Assembly: GCF_027886475.1 (NCBI RefSeq)
Contig: NZ_CP115670.1
Coordinates: forward strand, 2,666,001-2,730,000
Length of the DNA: 64,000 nt
Direction of reading: 5' to 3'
Source of the DNA: Corynebacterium sp. SCR221107
Lineage (GTDB): Bacteria > Actinomycetota > Actinomycetes > Mycobacteriales > Mycobacteriaceae
Positions 9,109 to 17,282 of this stretch are shown here, piece by piece; the stretch's first letter is position 1, and each line of letters starts with the position of its first letter. The notes beneath the pieces are model-generated. The model was not told where the DNA came from. It saw nothing but the letters and a program-made list of their open reading frames with translations, and did no database searches. The position numbers and the translations under genes are program-made.

Positions 9109-9115
9109 ACACCGC

Positions 9116-9937
9116 TTAGAGATAGTTTTCCGGGTAGTCGAGCACGGGCAGGCCACGCCGCACGCTGCGCACTTGCTCCTCGATCTCCACATCCACGCAA
9201 AGCACTTGGGCCTGCCTATCGGCCTCAGCGATGACGGTTCCGTCGGGGGCGATCACCGCGGAATGCCCGATGCCACACGGCGCGCTGCCACTGCGTTCCT
9301 CTGCGGGCTGCGCCTGGTCACAGGCCACGATGATGCTGGTGGAATCCAACGCCCGCGCTCGGGTGAGCAACTGCCACTGCTCGAGCTTTCCGGGGCCGTC
9401 AGCCCAGCTCGTGGGCACCAGGATGGCCTGGGCTCCGCGTCTGGCCTGGGCGCGGAATAGCTGCGGGAATCGGATGTCGTAGCAGATGGCTAGGCCGAAG
9501 GTGATGCCGAGATAGTCGAAGGTCACCAGATCCTTGCCGGCGGCGACGGTGTCGGATTCGGCATAGCCGAAAGCATCGTAGGTGTGGATCTTGTCGTAGG
9601 TGTGGATCATGCCGCCGGGCAGGCAGGCGACGGCGGTGTTGCTCACGCGGTTGATGGTTTTGCCGTCACGGTCGATGGTGTCGGCGGGGCAAAAGATACC
9701 TGCGACGATGGCGAGGCTGTGCTCGTCGGCAAGCGTGCTCAGCGCGGCGACGAATTCGCCGGTCGGCGGTTCGGCCTGGTTGTCAAGGCGGCCCGTGCCG
9801 AAGCCTTGCATGGTGGCTTCCGGAAAGACGATGAGTTCCGCGCCTTGGCGGGAGGCATCGGCAACGGCCTCGCGAACGAGCGCCAAATTGGCCAGTTTAT
9901 CTTTTCCTGTTGAGATTTGTCCTAGAGCGATGCGCAT
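9116..9937 (-). CDS. Carbon-nitrogen hydrolase (nitrilase superfamily)
   Basis: This 273-residue amidohydrolase belongs to the nitrilase superfamily. All three catalytic residues are visible: Glu in VFPEAT, Lys in YDKIHTYD and Cys in LAICYDIRFP. Such enzymes hydrolyse small amides, for example omega-amidase or deaminated-glutathione amidase activity; the actual substrate is unknown. The ATG at 9937 lies 7 nt after a TATATT -10 box on the minus strand and begins MRIALGQIST as in relatives, so I prefer it to the upstream TTG at 9946. The promoter abuts an inverted pair of DnaA boxes (9951-9985). Confidence 0.88.
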   Translation of the reverse strand: MRIALGQISTGKDKLANLALVREAVADASRQGAELIVFPEATMQGFGTGRLDNQAEPPTGEFVAALSTLADEHSLAIVAGIFCPADTIDRDGKTINRVSNTAVACLPGGMIHTYDKIHTYDAFGYAESDTVAAGKDLVTFDYLGITFGLAICYDIRFPQLFRAQARRGAQAILVPTSWADGPGKLEQWQLLTRARALDSTSIIVACDQAQPAEERSGSAPCGIGHSAVIAPDGTVIAEADRQAQVLCVDVEIEEQVRSVRRGLPVLDYPENYL

Positions 9938-9950
9938 GCGCCCCAATATA

Positions 9951-9985
9951 TGTGGATAACTTTTTCCGCGCAGGAGTTATCCACA
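9951..9985. promoter_or_regulatory. Inverted pair of perfect DnaA boxes
   Basis: TGTGGATAA (9951-9959) and TTATCCACA (9977-9985) are two perfect copies of the DnaA-box consensus facing each other, 17 bp apart. They lie between the divergent nitrilase gene and the small helical-protein gene, next to the nitrilase -10 box. A similar pair with a 16-bp gap occurs at 42277-42310. Binding by DnaA is inferred from the motif. Confidence 0.6.
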
Positions 9986-10048
9986 GATTTCGGCCGGTTT
10001 TTGCCGCGGGGGCTTGCGCAATTGTTTATTTCGCTTTTTGCTTGGGGC

Positions 10049-10297
10049 ATGAATGTATTTTGTGATGTATCGCAGCGTATTCGCCCATGCGCGCCGCCTG
10101 TGGTTCCGCCAATTGCGCTTGCGGGTTTTTCGGCCACGGCCGTCGCTTTGCAGCGCGCGCATGAGGTGATTACGGCTGCCACCGTGGACGTTTTTTCGCT
10201 TATCGACGACCACCGCACGACGGTGCAGACCTTTATTTCCGAGCTTGCGGCCATTGACCGCTCCTTTGCACAAGCCCTAGGCGGTGAGGCCCCATGA
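10049..10297 (+). CDS. Small helical protein paired with a DUF1023 hydrolase
   Basis: The 82-residue product is mainly alpha-helical and lacks a signal peptide. It overlaps the next gene by 4 nt (ATGA), so the two are co-translated. Small helical, ESX/WXG100-like proteins commonly precede DUF1023 hydrolases in actinobacteria; here no clear W-x-G motif is seen, so membership is not claimed. The ATG at 10049 is chosen because its upstream region contains an inverted DnaA-box pair and looks non-coding; a longer reading from 9950 is possible. Confidence 0.6.
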   Translation: MNVFCDVSQRIRPCAPPVVPPIALAGFSATAVALQRAHEVITAATVDVFSLIDDHRTTVQTFISELAAIDRSFAQALGGEAP

Positions 10298-11475
10298 GCT
10301 TTTATCCCCTGTCCTCAGTCGGGCTAAGGCAGGCCGCCGACTTAGCCTTCGGTGGTTCGGGAAGCCTGTTCGACTCCCAAATCCGCGCACGCCAGCAATG
10401 GGAGGAGGACTTTTCCTCTTTTTCCTCCGTTGCCTTCGAGGCGGCCTTCGGGCGTTTCGGCAGCTATCTGGCCGGTTTGAGCCAACCCGCCAGCGCGCTG
10501 GATCGCATCGGGCAGATCCTGCAGCTTACGGCTGTCGCGCAGCAGGAGTTGGAGACGCACCTTGTGCGGGTGCAGGCGGTGGGGGCGCGGTTGTCGCCGG
10601 GACAAGAAGCAGTTGACTCCAACCCCTTTATTAACGCAATCATCGATGAGCTTCGGGTCTTGGGGCGCGCGCTCGACCGGGCTTGCGCGGAAGCCATTGA
10701 GCTCGCCATCGACGTCTGCACCCCGCAGGCCAGCTCCCGAGCCCTCTCCTTAGCGGACAACGCAGACTCCAGCGTGGAGGAGATCCACCGAGTCAACCTC
10801 GCGGTAGCCCCACCGATCGTGCGCGAGAAGCTGCGCTCCTATCCGCAGGCCACGCTCCTTGAAGTCGGGCCCGATACCGCGGTGGTTGCCTTTGGCAACG
10901 TCGATGAGGCCTCGGAGGTGATCACGATGGTCGCGGGGGTGGGGTCGAGTGCGCCCGGGTCTTTCGACGGTGAGGTCGGCAGGGCGCAGCGCCTGCATCA
11001 GCAAACCGGAGCCGCTACGGTCATGTGGTTGGGATACCGAGCACCCGCCAGCGTTCCGGTGGCGCTCGCGGCCGAGCCCGCGCGCACCGGGGGAACGGCG
11101 CTGCGGGAGTTTCAGGCAAGCCTCGCTGCCCGTAATCCTCACGCCTACCGGGTGGTGGCCGGGCATTCCTATGGCTCCACCGTGGCGGGCTATGCGGCAA
11201 GCGACCCCGGCTTGGATGCCGATGCGCTTGTATTGTTGGGCAGCCCCGGCATCCCGGGCACCCCCATTTTGAAGTCTGCGGATCCGAAATTGGTGGCTGC
11301 GCTGGGCGATAAGGATCCCATCGGGGTCGTCGGCACGAACCACTCCGCCATTCATGGCATCGACCCTGCGGCGGTGGGTTCGGGTTTCGAGCGCTGGCGG
11401 CTGGCTGGGGACCACTCGGGGTATGTGGATGATCCGGTGTTCGTCGGAAAGCTTATCGGCTTGATGGGGAAATAA
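10294..11475 (+). CDS. Alpha/beta hydrolase, DUF1023 family
   Basis: This 393-residue protein has a helical N-terminal half (about 1-190) and a C-terminal alpha/beta-hydrolase fold. The nucleophile elbow is GHSYGST (Ser in G-H-S-Y-G), followed by ALVLLGSPGIPG, which is characteristic of DUF1023. A late His in LAGDHSGYVDDP could complete the triad. The helical N-terminal part resembles ESX-associated leader regions, so the protein may act at the cell envelope, but no signal peptide is seen. It is translationally coupled to the small gene at 10049-10297, and its stop is followed by a large hairpin. Confidence 0.8.
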   Translation: MSFYPLSSVGLRQAADLAFGGSGSLFDSQIRARQQWEEDFSSFSSVAFEAAFGRFGSYLAGLSQPASALDRIGQILQLTAVAQQELETHLVRVQAVGARLSPGQEAVDSNPFINAIIDELRVLGRALDRACAEAIELAIDVCTPQASSRALSLADNADSSVEEIHRVNLAVAPPIVREKLRSYPQATLLEVGPDTAVVAFGNVDEASEVITMVAGVGSSAPGSFDGEVGRAQRLHQQTGAATVMWLGYRAPASVPVALAAEPARTGGTALREFQASLAARNPHAYRVVAGHSYGSTVAGYAASDPGLDADALVLLGSPGIPGTPILKSADPKLVAALGDKDPIGVVGTNHSAIHGIDPAAVGSGFERWRLAGDHSGYVDDPVFVGKLIGLMGK

Positions 11476-11482
11476 AAGACCC

Positions 11483-11549
11483 CACCGCAGACACCTTCGG
11501 CCTCGAAAAGGGTGAAAGGGGACCTGGCCTTAAGAAGGTGTCTACGGTG
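11483..11549. terminator. Bidirectional terminator-like inverted repeat
   Basis: CACCGCAGACACCTTC (11483-11498) pairs with GAAGGTGTCTACGGTG (11534-11549) with one mismatch. It sits between the convergent DUF1023 gene and adhA, as expected for a shared terminator, although T-tracts are short. Confidence 0.65.
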
Positions 11550-11582
11550 AGGTGGCTTTGGTTCCCGCGGGCTGCGGGAGGT

Positions 11583-12623
11583 CTAGTAGCGGATCGCCAT
11601 GCGGCCGTCGATGCGGCCGTGTTCGAGATCGTCGAACACGCTGTTGACGTCGTCAAGCTTGCATTCGTGCACCGTTGGGTGAATCTTACCGCGGGCGTAG
11701 AAGTCGAGGGCCTCCTCGAGATCCTGGCGGGTACCCACCAGCGAGCCGCGAATCGTCAGCGCCTTAAACACGATGTCGAAGATCGGCGCCGGGAAGTCCC
11801 CCGGTGGCAGGCCGTTGAAGACGATGGTGCCGCCCTTGCGCGCCATGCCGATCGCCTGGCCAAAGGCCTGCGGATGCACCGCGGTGACCAGCACACCGTG
11901 GGCGCCGCCGCCCGTGTAGGCGGTCACCGCCTCCGCAGGGTCGTTCTCGCGGGCGTTGACGGTGAATTCCGCGCCATGCTTGCGGGCAAGGGCGAGCTTG
12001 TCCTCGGCAATGTCGACGGCGATAACCCGCATGCCCATCGCGACCGCGTATTGAACCGCGATGTGGCCGAGACCGCCCACACCGGAGATGACCACGAACT
12101 GCCCCGGGCGGGTCTCGGTGACCTTCAGTCCCTTGTACACCGTCACCCCGGCGCACAGGATCGGGGCGACCTCCAGCGGATCGGAACCTTCGGGGATGCG
12201 CGCGCAGTAGCGAGTGTCTACCAGCATGTACTGCCCGAAGGAGCCGTCTACGGTGTAACCACCGTATTCCGCCTGGTTGCACAGGGTTTCCCAACCGGTG
12301 CGGCAGTGCTCACACACGCCGCAGGCTGACCATAGCCACACGTTTCCGACAAGGTCGCCGATGCCCACTTCATGCTCGCCGGGCCCTAGGGACACAACCT
12401 CGCCCACGCCTTCGTGGCCGGGAATGAACGGCGGTTCCGGCTTGACCGGCCAGTCACCCTGGGCGGCATGCAGGTCGGTGTGGCAGATGCCGGAGGCAAG
12501 GAGTTTCACCAGGGCCTGGTGAGGGCCTGGGGTGGGCAGGTCGACTTCCTTGATGGCAAGCTCTTGGCCAAATCCTTCGACGACGGCGCCGCTAAAGCGC
12601 TCCGGCAGGTCGATGGTGCTCAT
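11583..12623 (-). CDS. adhA: Zinc-dependent alcohol dehydrogenase AdhA
   Basis: This 346-residue medium-chain dehydrogenase interconverts ethanol and acetaldehyde with NAD. The catalytic zinc site is visible in GICHTDLHAAQGDWP and GHEGVGEV, the structural zinc site in CGVCEHCRTGWETLC, and the NAD fold in VISGVGGLGHIAVQYA. It fits the AdhP/AdhA class used by corynebacteria to grow on ethanol. The start has AAAGGAG upstream and lies 39 nt after the stop of ald on the same strand, so the two are likely co-transcribed and act in sequence (ethanol to acetaldehyde to acetate). In C. glutamicum adhA and ald are regulated by RamA, RamB and GlxR. Confidence 0.93.
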   Translation of the reverse strand: MSTIDLPERFSGAVVEGFGQELAIKEVDLPTPGPHQALVKLLASGICHTDLHAAQGDWPVKPEPPFIPGHEGVGEVVSLGPGEHEVGIGDLVGNVWLWSACGVCEHCRTGWETLCNQAEYGGYTVDGSFGQYMLVDTRYCARIPEGSDPLEVAPILCAGVTVYKGLKVTETRPGQFVVISGVGGLGHIAVQYAVAMGMRVIAVDIAEDKLALARKHGAEFTVNARENDPAEAVTAYTGGGAHGVLVTAVHPQAFGQAIGMARKGGTIVFNGLPPGDFPAPIFDIVFKALTIRGSLVGTRQDLEEALDFYARGKIHPTVHECKLDDVNSVFDDLEHGRIDGRMAIRY

Positions 12624-12662
12624 GGTGGTACTCCTTTTCTTCTGATATTCGGATGGGTGGGG

Positions 12663-14183
12663 TTAGAACAGGCCGGTGGCGTTCTCGTCATAGGAAACGA
12701 GCAGGTTCTTGGTCTGCTGGTAGTGATCGAGCATCATCAGATGCGTCTCACGGCCGATGCCGGACTCCTTGTAGCCACCGAAAGCCGCGTGCGCCGGGTA
12801 GTTGTGCCACTGATTGACCCACACGCGTCCGGCCTGGATGGCCCGGCCTGCGCGGTAGGCGGTGTTTTGGTGGCGGGTCCACACGCCGGCGCCGAGACCG
12901 TAGTTGGTGTCATTGGCGATGCGGATGGCCTCGTCGAAGTCCTTGAAGGTAGCGACGGAAAGGACTGGTCCGAAGATCTCCTCGCGGAAGATGCGCATGT
13001 CGTTGGTGCCGCGGAAGACGGTGGGCTCGATGAAGTAGCCGCCGTCGAGGCCCTCGATCTTGTTGACGTGGCCGCCGGTGAGCAGCTCCGCACCCTCGGC
13101 GGGGCCAATCTCCAGGTAGGAGGAGATCTTGTTCATCTGCTCCTGGGAGGCCTGCGCACCCATCTGGGTCTCGGTGTCGAGCGGGTTGCCTAGTTTGATC
13201 TTCTTGACGCGCTCCACGCCAAGGGCCAGGAACTCTTCGGCGATGGACTCGTGGACCAGCGCGCGCGAGGGGCAGGTGCAGACCTCGCCCTGGTTGAGAG
13301 CGAACATGGCCAGGCCCTCGACGCACTTGTCGCGGAAGGCGTCGTCATACTCCATGATGTCGGGGAAGAAGATGGACGGGGACTTGCCACCGAGCTCCAG
13401 GGTGACCGGGATGATCTTGTCCGCCGCCGCCTTGTTGATGATCTTGCCCACTTCGGTGGAGCCGGTGAAGGCGATCTTGCCGATGCGGTTGGAGCCGGAC
13501 AGGGCCGCGCCCGCCTCTTCTCCGAGGCCGTTGACCACGTTGAGCACGCCCGGCGGCAGGAGGTCGCCGATGATGTCGATGAGGTAGAGGATGGAGGCCG
13601 GGGTCTGCTCGGCGGGCTTGAGGACCACGCAGTTGCCTGCGGCCAGCGCAGGGGCGAGCTTCCAGGCGCTCATGAGGATCGGGAAGTTCCACGGGATGAT
13701 CTGGCCGACCACGCCAATGGGCTCGTGGAAGTGGTAGGCGACGGTGTTTTCGTCGATCTGGGAGGTGCGCGACTCCTGGGTGCGGATGGCCGACGCGAAG
13801 TAGCGGTAGTGGTCCACGGTCAGCGGGATGTCGGCGGCCAGCGTCTCGCGCACGGCCTTGCCGTTCTCCCAGGTTTCGGCGACGGCGATCTCCTCGAGGT
13901 GTTCCTCGATGCGATCGGCAATCTTGTTGAGAATGGTGGCGCGCTCGGCGGGCGACGTGCGCCCCCAGGAATCCTTGGCGGCGTGCGCGGCGTCGAGGGC
14001 GAGCTCGACATCTGCCGCGCTGGATCGTGCCACCTGGCAGAACACCTCGCCGGTGACCGGCGTGATGTTGTCCATGTACCGCCCGTCCACTGGAGGCACC
14101 CACTGGCCACCGATGAAGTTGTCATAGCGATCGCGATAGTTGACGATCGATCCTTCAGTTCCCGGATTTGCGTAAACGGTCAT
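12663..14183 (-). CDS. ald: Acetaldehyde dehydrogenase Ald
   Basis: This 506-residue NAD(P)-dependent aldehyde dehydrogenase oxidises acetaldehyde to acetate. Visible features are [19 protein letters not shown], the catalytic glutamate in [14 protein letters not shown], the catalytic cysteine near residue 302 in [11 protein letters not shown], and [13 protein letters not shown]. The Cys-Thr-Cys arrangement is typical of the ExaC/AldA group. I prefer the ATG at 14183 ([12 protein letters not shown]) with a GGGA ribosome site over an upstream extension to 14225. It is followed on the same strand by adhA. The 344-bp region upstream contains its promoter. Confidence 0.93.
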   Translation of the reverse strand: MTVYANPGTEGSIVNYRDRYDNFIGGQWVPPVDGRYMDNITPVTGEVFCQVARSSAADVELALDAAHAAKDSWGRTSPAERATILNKIADRIEEHLEEIAVAETWENGKAVRETLAADIPLTVDHYRYFASAIRTQESRTSQIDENTVAYHFHEPIGVVGQIIPWNFPILMSAWKLAPALAAGNCVVLKPAEQTPASILYLIDIIGDLLPPGVLNVVNGLGEEAGAALSGSNRIGKIAFTGSTEVGKIINKAAADKIIPVTLELGGKSPSIFFPDIMEYDDAFRDKCVEGLAMFALNQGEVCTCPSRALVHESIAEEFLALGVERVKKIKLGNPLDTETQMGAQASQEQMNKISSYLEIGPAEGAELLTGGHVNKIEGLDGGYFIEPTVFRGTNDMRIFREEIFGPVLSVATFKDFDEAIRIANDTNYGLGAGVWTRHQNTAYRAGRAIQAGRVWVNQWHNYPAHAAFGGYKESGIGRETHLMMLDHYQQTKNLLVSYDENATGLF

Positions 14184-14477
14184 TTCCCTTATGCCCCTTT
14201 CAATGTGGAAAACAGTTGCGGTCACGTGCCTAGACCACTGTTGACATGGGTTTTACCCATTCTTGGCCTATTTCACGCACGGCGATACCCCGGCCCTGGT
14301 TGGCGCACGGGGCGGGTTGCCTTCAGCGTGATTGCCACTACCCTAACGTGTTTCACATCACGTTTGCTAGGGCATTGTGAAACTTGCCTTTTGAATATAA
14401 AACAAAATCCTGAAACCTATCTTCACAAGATTCACTTTTGCAGATAAAACCACCCAACCCCCTGCGAAGGGTATGGC
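14184..14477. promoter_or_regulatory. ald upstream region with an ACGTG-N8-CACGT dyad
   Basis: No gene is seen here. The dyad ACGTG-N8-CACGT (14346-14363) encloses TTTCACAT, which shares the TCACA half of the GlxR/CRP consensus; a further TTGTGAAA occurs at about 14374. A carbon-source regulator site is plausible for ald, but the match to TGTGA-N6-TCACA is incomplete. Confidence 0.35.
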
Positions 14478-14516
14478 AAAAAACAGGCGGGGCGGCCCCT
14501 GAAAGCCACCCCGCCT
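14478..14516 (-). terminator. Terminator of the TRIC-type channel gene
   Basis: AGGCGGGGCGGC (14485-14496) pairs with GCCACCCCGCCT (14505-14516). On the minus strand the stem is followed by TGTTTTTT, directly downstream of the gene stop at 14528. Confidence 0.85.
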
Positions 14517-14527
14517 AGCACCCCCGG

Positions 14528-15271
14528 TCAGTCGAATTCCCCCGACTTCACGCGCCGCGAATCCCTGCCCCGAATCCATCCCTTGTATTCCGATCGGCGC
14601 ACCAATACCCGCAACTGCCGTGCCGTCATATTCACCGGCGCCCACTCGGAGCTTCGGAACAGGACCCAGCCCCGCCAGTAACTCACGATCGCTAGGCCAG
14701 CACCCACAATCGGCGAGATAATCATGCCGGCCGCGTCAAGCCCACCGACATGGAACGCCACCATGGAGCAAGCGCTAACCAAGGCCGGGACCGCATAGAG
14801 CGGCCCGCCGCCGAAGATGCCGGGAACCTCCCCCATCACCACGTCGCGGATCATGCCGCCACCGACCGCTGTGATCACCCCCATAAACACCGCGGAGGTC
14901 AGCGGCATGTCGAAGTTCAATGCTTTGACACACCCGGTCACTGACCACACACCCAAGATGATGGAATCCCCGTGCACCTTGAAGTATTCCCACGCCTTGC
15001 CCTTCAGGTGCGTCAGCAGCGCAAAGGCGGCCCCGGCGATGGCAAGCAGGAGGTAGGTCGGATCGGCGATCGCCGCGGCGGTTCCCTTCTGCATGAGAAC
15101 GTCGCGCAGCATGCCACCACCCAAGGCGGAAAACAGCGCCAGAAAGACGAAGCCCACGAAGTCAAAGTTGCGCTGGCGGGCAATGGTGCCGCCAATTATT
15201 CCATTGAGCACCACGCCAATGAGGTCGAAGGACTTATACAAGGTCAAGATCAGGGGATCTACGTCGGACAC
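14528..15271 (-). CDS. TRIC cation channel family protein (UPF0126)
   Basis: This 247-residue integral membrane protein carries two internally related repeats of three helices plus a seventh helix. Each repeat has the family signature GGGMxRD (FSALGGGMLRDVLM and TAVGGGMIRDVVMGEVP). Bacterial TRIC proteins form homotrimeric cation channels. The soluble tail after residue 215 is basic. It is divergent from the PucR gene and carries a strong terminator downstream. Confidence 0.88.
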   Translation of the reverse strand: MSDVDPLILTLYKSFDLIGVVLNGIIGGTIARQRNFDFVGFVFLALFSALGGGMLRDVLMQKGTAAAIADPTYLLLAIAGAAFALLTHLKGKAWEYFKVHGDSIILGVWSVTGCVKALNFDMPLTSAVFMGVITAVGGGMIRDVVMGEVPGIFGGGPLYAVPALVSACSMVAFHVGGLDAAGMIISPIVGAGLAIVSYWRGWVLFRSSEWAPVNMTARQLRVLVRRSEYKGWIRGRDSRRVKSGEFD

Positions 15272-15325
15272 AGGGAGATAGCTTAATCATTTTATTCACA
15301 CACTAAAAAACCTTCAGGCCGCAGG

Positions 15326-15344
15326 CCGTAGGCGTCGGAAAGCA
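15326..15344 (-). repeat. Dispersed 19-bp repeat, exact copy
   Basis: On the minus strand this reads TGCTTTCCGACGCCTACGG. Identical copies are at 49251-49269 (-) and 57857-57875 (+), with near copies elsewhere. Here it lies between the divergent TRIC and PucR genes. Function unknown. Confidence 0.85.
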
Positions 15345-15370
15345 CAGGCAACGAGCACAGGTAGCCGAAA

Positions 15371-15388
15371 ATAACTATCGATGGATAG
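15371..15388. promoter_or_regulatory. Candidate operator upstream of the PucR gene
   Basis: ATAACTATCGATGGATAG contains the dyad CTATC-GATG-GATAG and lies 25 bp before the likely GTG start. It is 16/18 identical to the site at 129-146. GATAAT (15404-15409) downstream is a likely -10, so this dyad would lie across the -35 region. Confidence 0.45.
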
Positions 15389-15412
15389 ATAAATGTGTGG
15401 CAGGATAATGCA

Positions 15413-17125
15413 GTGACCACCTCTCAGCTTCTGCTCCGCGACATTCTAGCGCTCCCCGCGCTGGTCAGGGCACATGCCGAACTGCTCGCCGGCGCCGAGC
15501 GCCTCGACACTCCTGTGCGCTGGGTTCACGTGATGGACACGGCCCGTGCCGCCGCGCATGTCGACGGCGGCGAGCTGCTTATGACCACAGGCCGTATTTT
15601 CGGCACCGACCCCGCACAGCAACGCGCGCTTATCGACGGCCTCCATGCAGGCGGTGCCGCAGCGCTGCTCGTGGAGGTAGGCGTGCACATTGACATCCTT
15701 CCCGAGGAGGTCCTACGCCAGTGTCGCACAAAAAACCTGCCACTGATCGTGGTGTACGAGGAAGTCCGCTTCAACGCCATTACCGAAGCCGTCCACCACG
15801 CCATCATGGAGCGCCACGTCAAGCAGTTAACTTCGCTACAGAAGATCACTGAGTCCTTTTGGGGGCTAATATATAACGGCGCCCCGCCGGAACAGCTCGT
15901 GCGCCACGCCTCCCGGGAACTAGGCAAACCTGTCGTGCTCGAGGATCTCAACCACCGCGTCATACTCTACTGCAAAGGTCACGAACGCCCCTCGGAGCTA
16001 CTGCGCGACTGGGAGGCAAAATCGCGGATCTGGGCCAAGGAGGCCAAGGGCATCGGCCTTATCGCGGACCCCATCACCGTGCGCGATCCCGACGACGACA
16101 CCACCTGGATTCTCATCGACGTTCAGGCCCAAGGACACCACTGGGGCAAGCTGTGCGCGCGAAATGACAGCATCGGCAACACCGACAACACCGACAACAC
16201 CGACGCTGCCATCGACGCCACGGACAGTCACATGCTCCGACATGCGGCCATGGCGCTTGCTATCGAAAGGCTGGGCAATCCCAACCCGCATTCGTGGACG
16301 GATCTTCGCGAGCGCATCGGTCTTGAGCGCCTTCTTGACAATCGCTACATCACGGCCGAAGGCCAACGCGTGGTCCTCGAATCCAGCGGTTTTAACACCA
16401 GGGGCCGCAGCCTCGTTGCCGCCGAGCTGCGCTTTACTCACTCCAGCAGGCACCAGGAACCACCCACACCACTTCAACCAGGCACCACTTTCGAACCGGC
16501 CGCCGTGCGCGCCATCCTTGCACGCCTGTCCCCCACCCTGGAATTCATCGTTGCCCCACATCCACACCATCGCGACCGTATCCTGTGCGTGCTGTCCGAC
16601 GTTTCCACGCGGATCCAGCCACGCTTGCTCGCCCAGTCCGCATTCGATTTGCTTGCCGACGCCTGCTGTACAACGAGCAACGAAGCACACCGCGTGAATC
16701 TCGAGATGGCCGCCTCCATTGGATTAGAAGGCCCCGTGGACGCAGCCTCGGCATTGCATGTGATCGGCGAGACCCCACTGGCCGATACCAGTGGCGGGAG
16801 CGTATTGACATGGGTTGCGCGCGAACAGATCGAGCTTGTCATTGGAGGCCTTCACCACGACGTGCGCGCCCAAGCATTTGCGGAAAACATTGTCGCCCCG
16901 CTTCTGATTCACGACTCTCGACACGGCACCGACCTAGTGGGAACGGTGAAAGTCCTCCTCGACAATCCCACCTCCCGATCGGCGGCAGCAGAGCAGCTTC
17001 ACCTATCCCGCGCCGCCCTCTATTCGCGGATCGCGACGATCGAGCGACTCTGTGACACCGACCTCACAAATGGAGACCAGCTCTTTAGGCTTGCGCTGGC
17101 TCTTCGAACCTATTTCGGTACCTAA
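15413..17125 (+). CDS. PucR family transcriptional regulator
   Basis: The 570-residue protein follows the PucR layout. An N-terminal purine-catabolism-regulator-like domain (starts TTSQLLLRDILALPAL; contains GELLMTTGRIFG) is followed by a GGDEF-like middle region and a C-terminal helix-turn-helix of the HTH_30/CdaR type (TVKVLLDNPTSRSAAAEQLHLSRAALYSRI). Family members sense purine, proline or GABA-type metabolites and control the associated transport genes. The GTG at 15413 follows GATAAT (15404-15409) closely and gives the usual N-terminus; GTG 15395 is an alternative. The convergent NCS1 permease next door is a likely target. Confidence 0.85.
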   Translation: MTTSQLLLRDILALPALVRAHAELLAGAERLDTPVRWVHVMDTARAAAHVDGGELLMTTGRIFGTDPAQQRALIDGLHAGGAAALLVEVGVHIDILPEEVLRQCRTKNLPLIVVYEEVRFNAITEAVHHAIMERHVKQLTSLQKITESFWGLIYNGAPPEQLVRHASRELGKPVVLEDLNHRVILYCKGHERPSELLRDWEAKSRIWAKEAKGIGLIADPITVRDPDDDTTWILIDVQAQGHHWGKLCARNDSIGNTDNTDNTDAAIDATDSHMLRHAAMALAIERLGNPNPHSWTDLRERIGLERLLDNRYITAEGQRVVLESSGFNTRGRSLVAAELRFTHSSRHQEPPTPLQPGTTFEPAAVRAILARLSPTLEFIVAPHPHHRDRILCVLSDVSTRIQPRLLAQSAFDLLADACCTTSNEAHRVNLEMAASIGLEGPVDAASALHVIGETPLADTSGGSVLTWVAREQIELVIGGLHHDVRAQAFAENIVAPLLIHDSRHGTDLVGTVKVLLDNPTSRSAAAEQLHLSRAALYSRIATIERLCDTDLTNGDQLFRLALALRTYFGT

Positions 17126-17282
17126 AACAGCTGGTCTCTCAATTATTGCCTCCCACTAGTGGGTTCCGCTTTCCGGCTTTGAATCCGACAACGCCCCACT
17201 GCGCACATCACTTTGTGGCAATTCGGCGTGGACAAAACTGCACGGCACGTGACAAGGGCGCGGGCTATAAACTTTCGTCATC

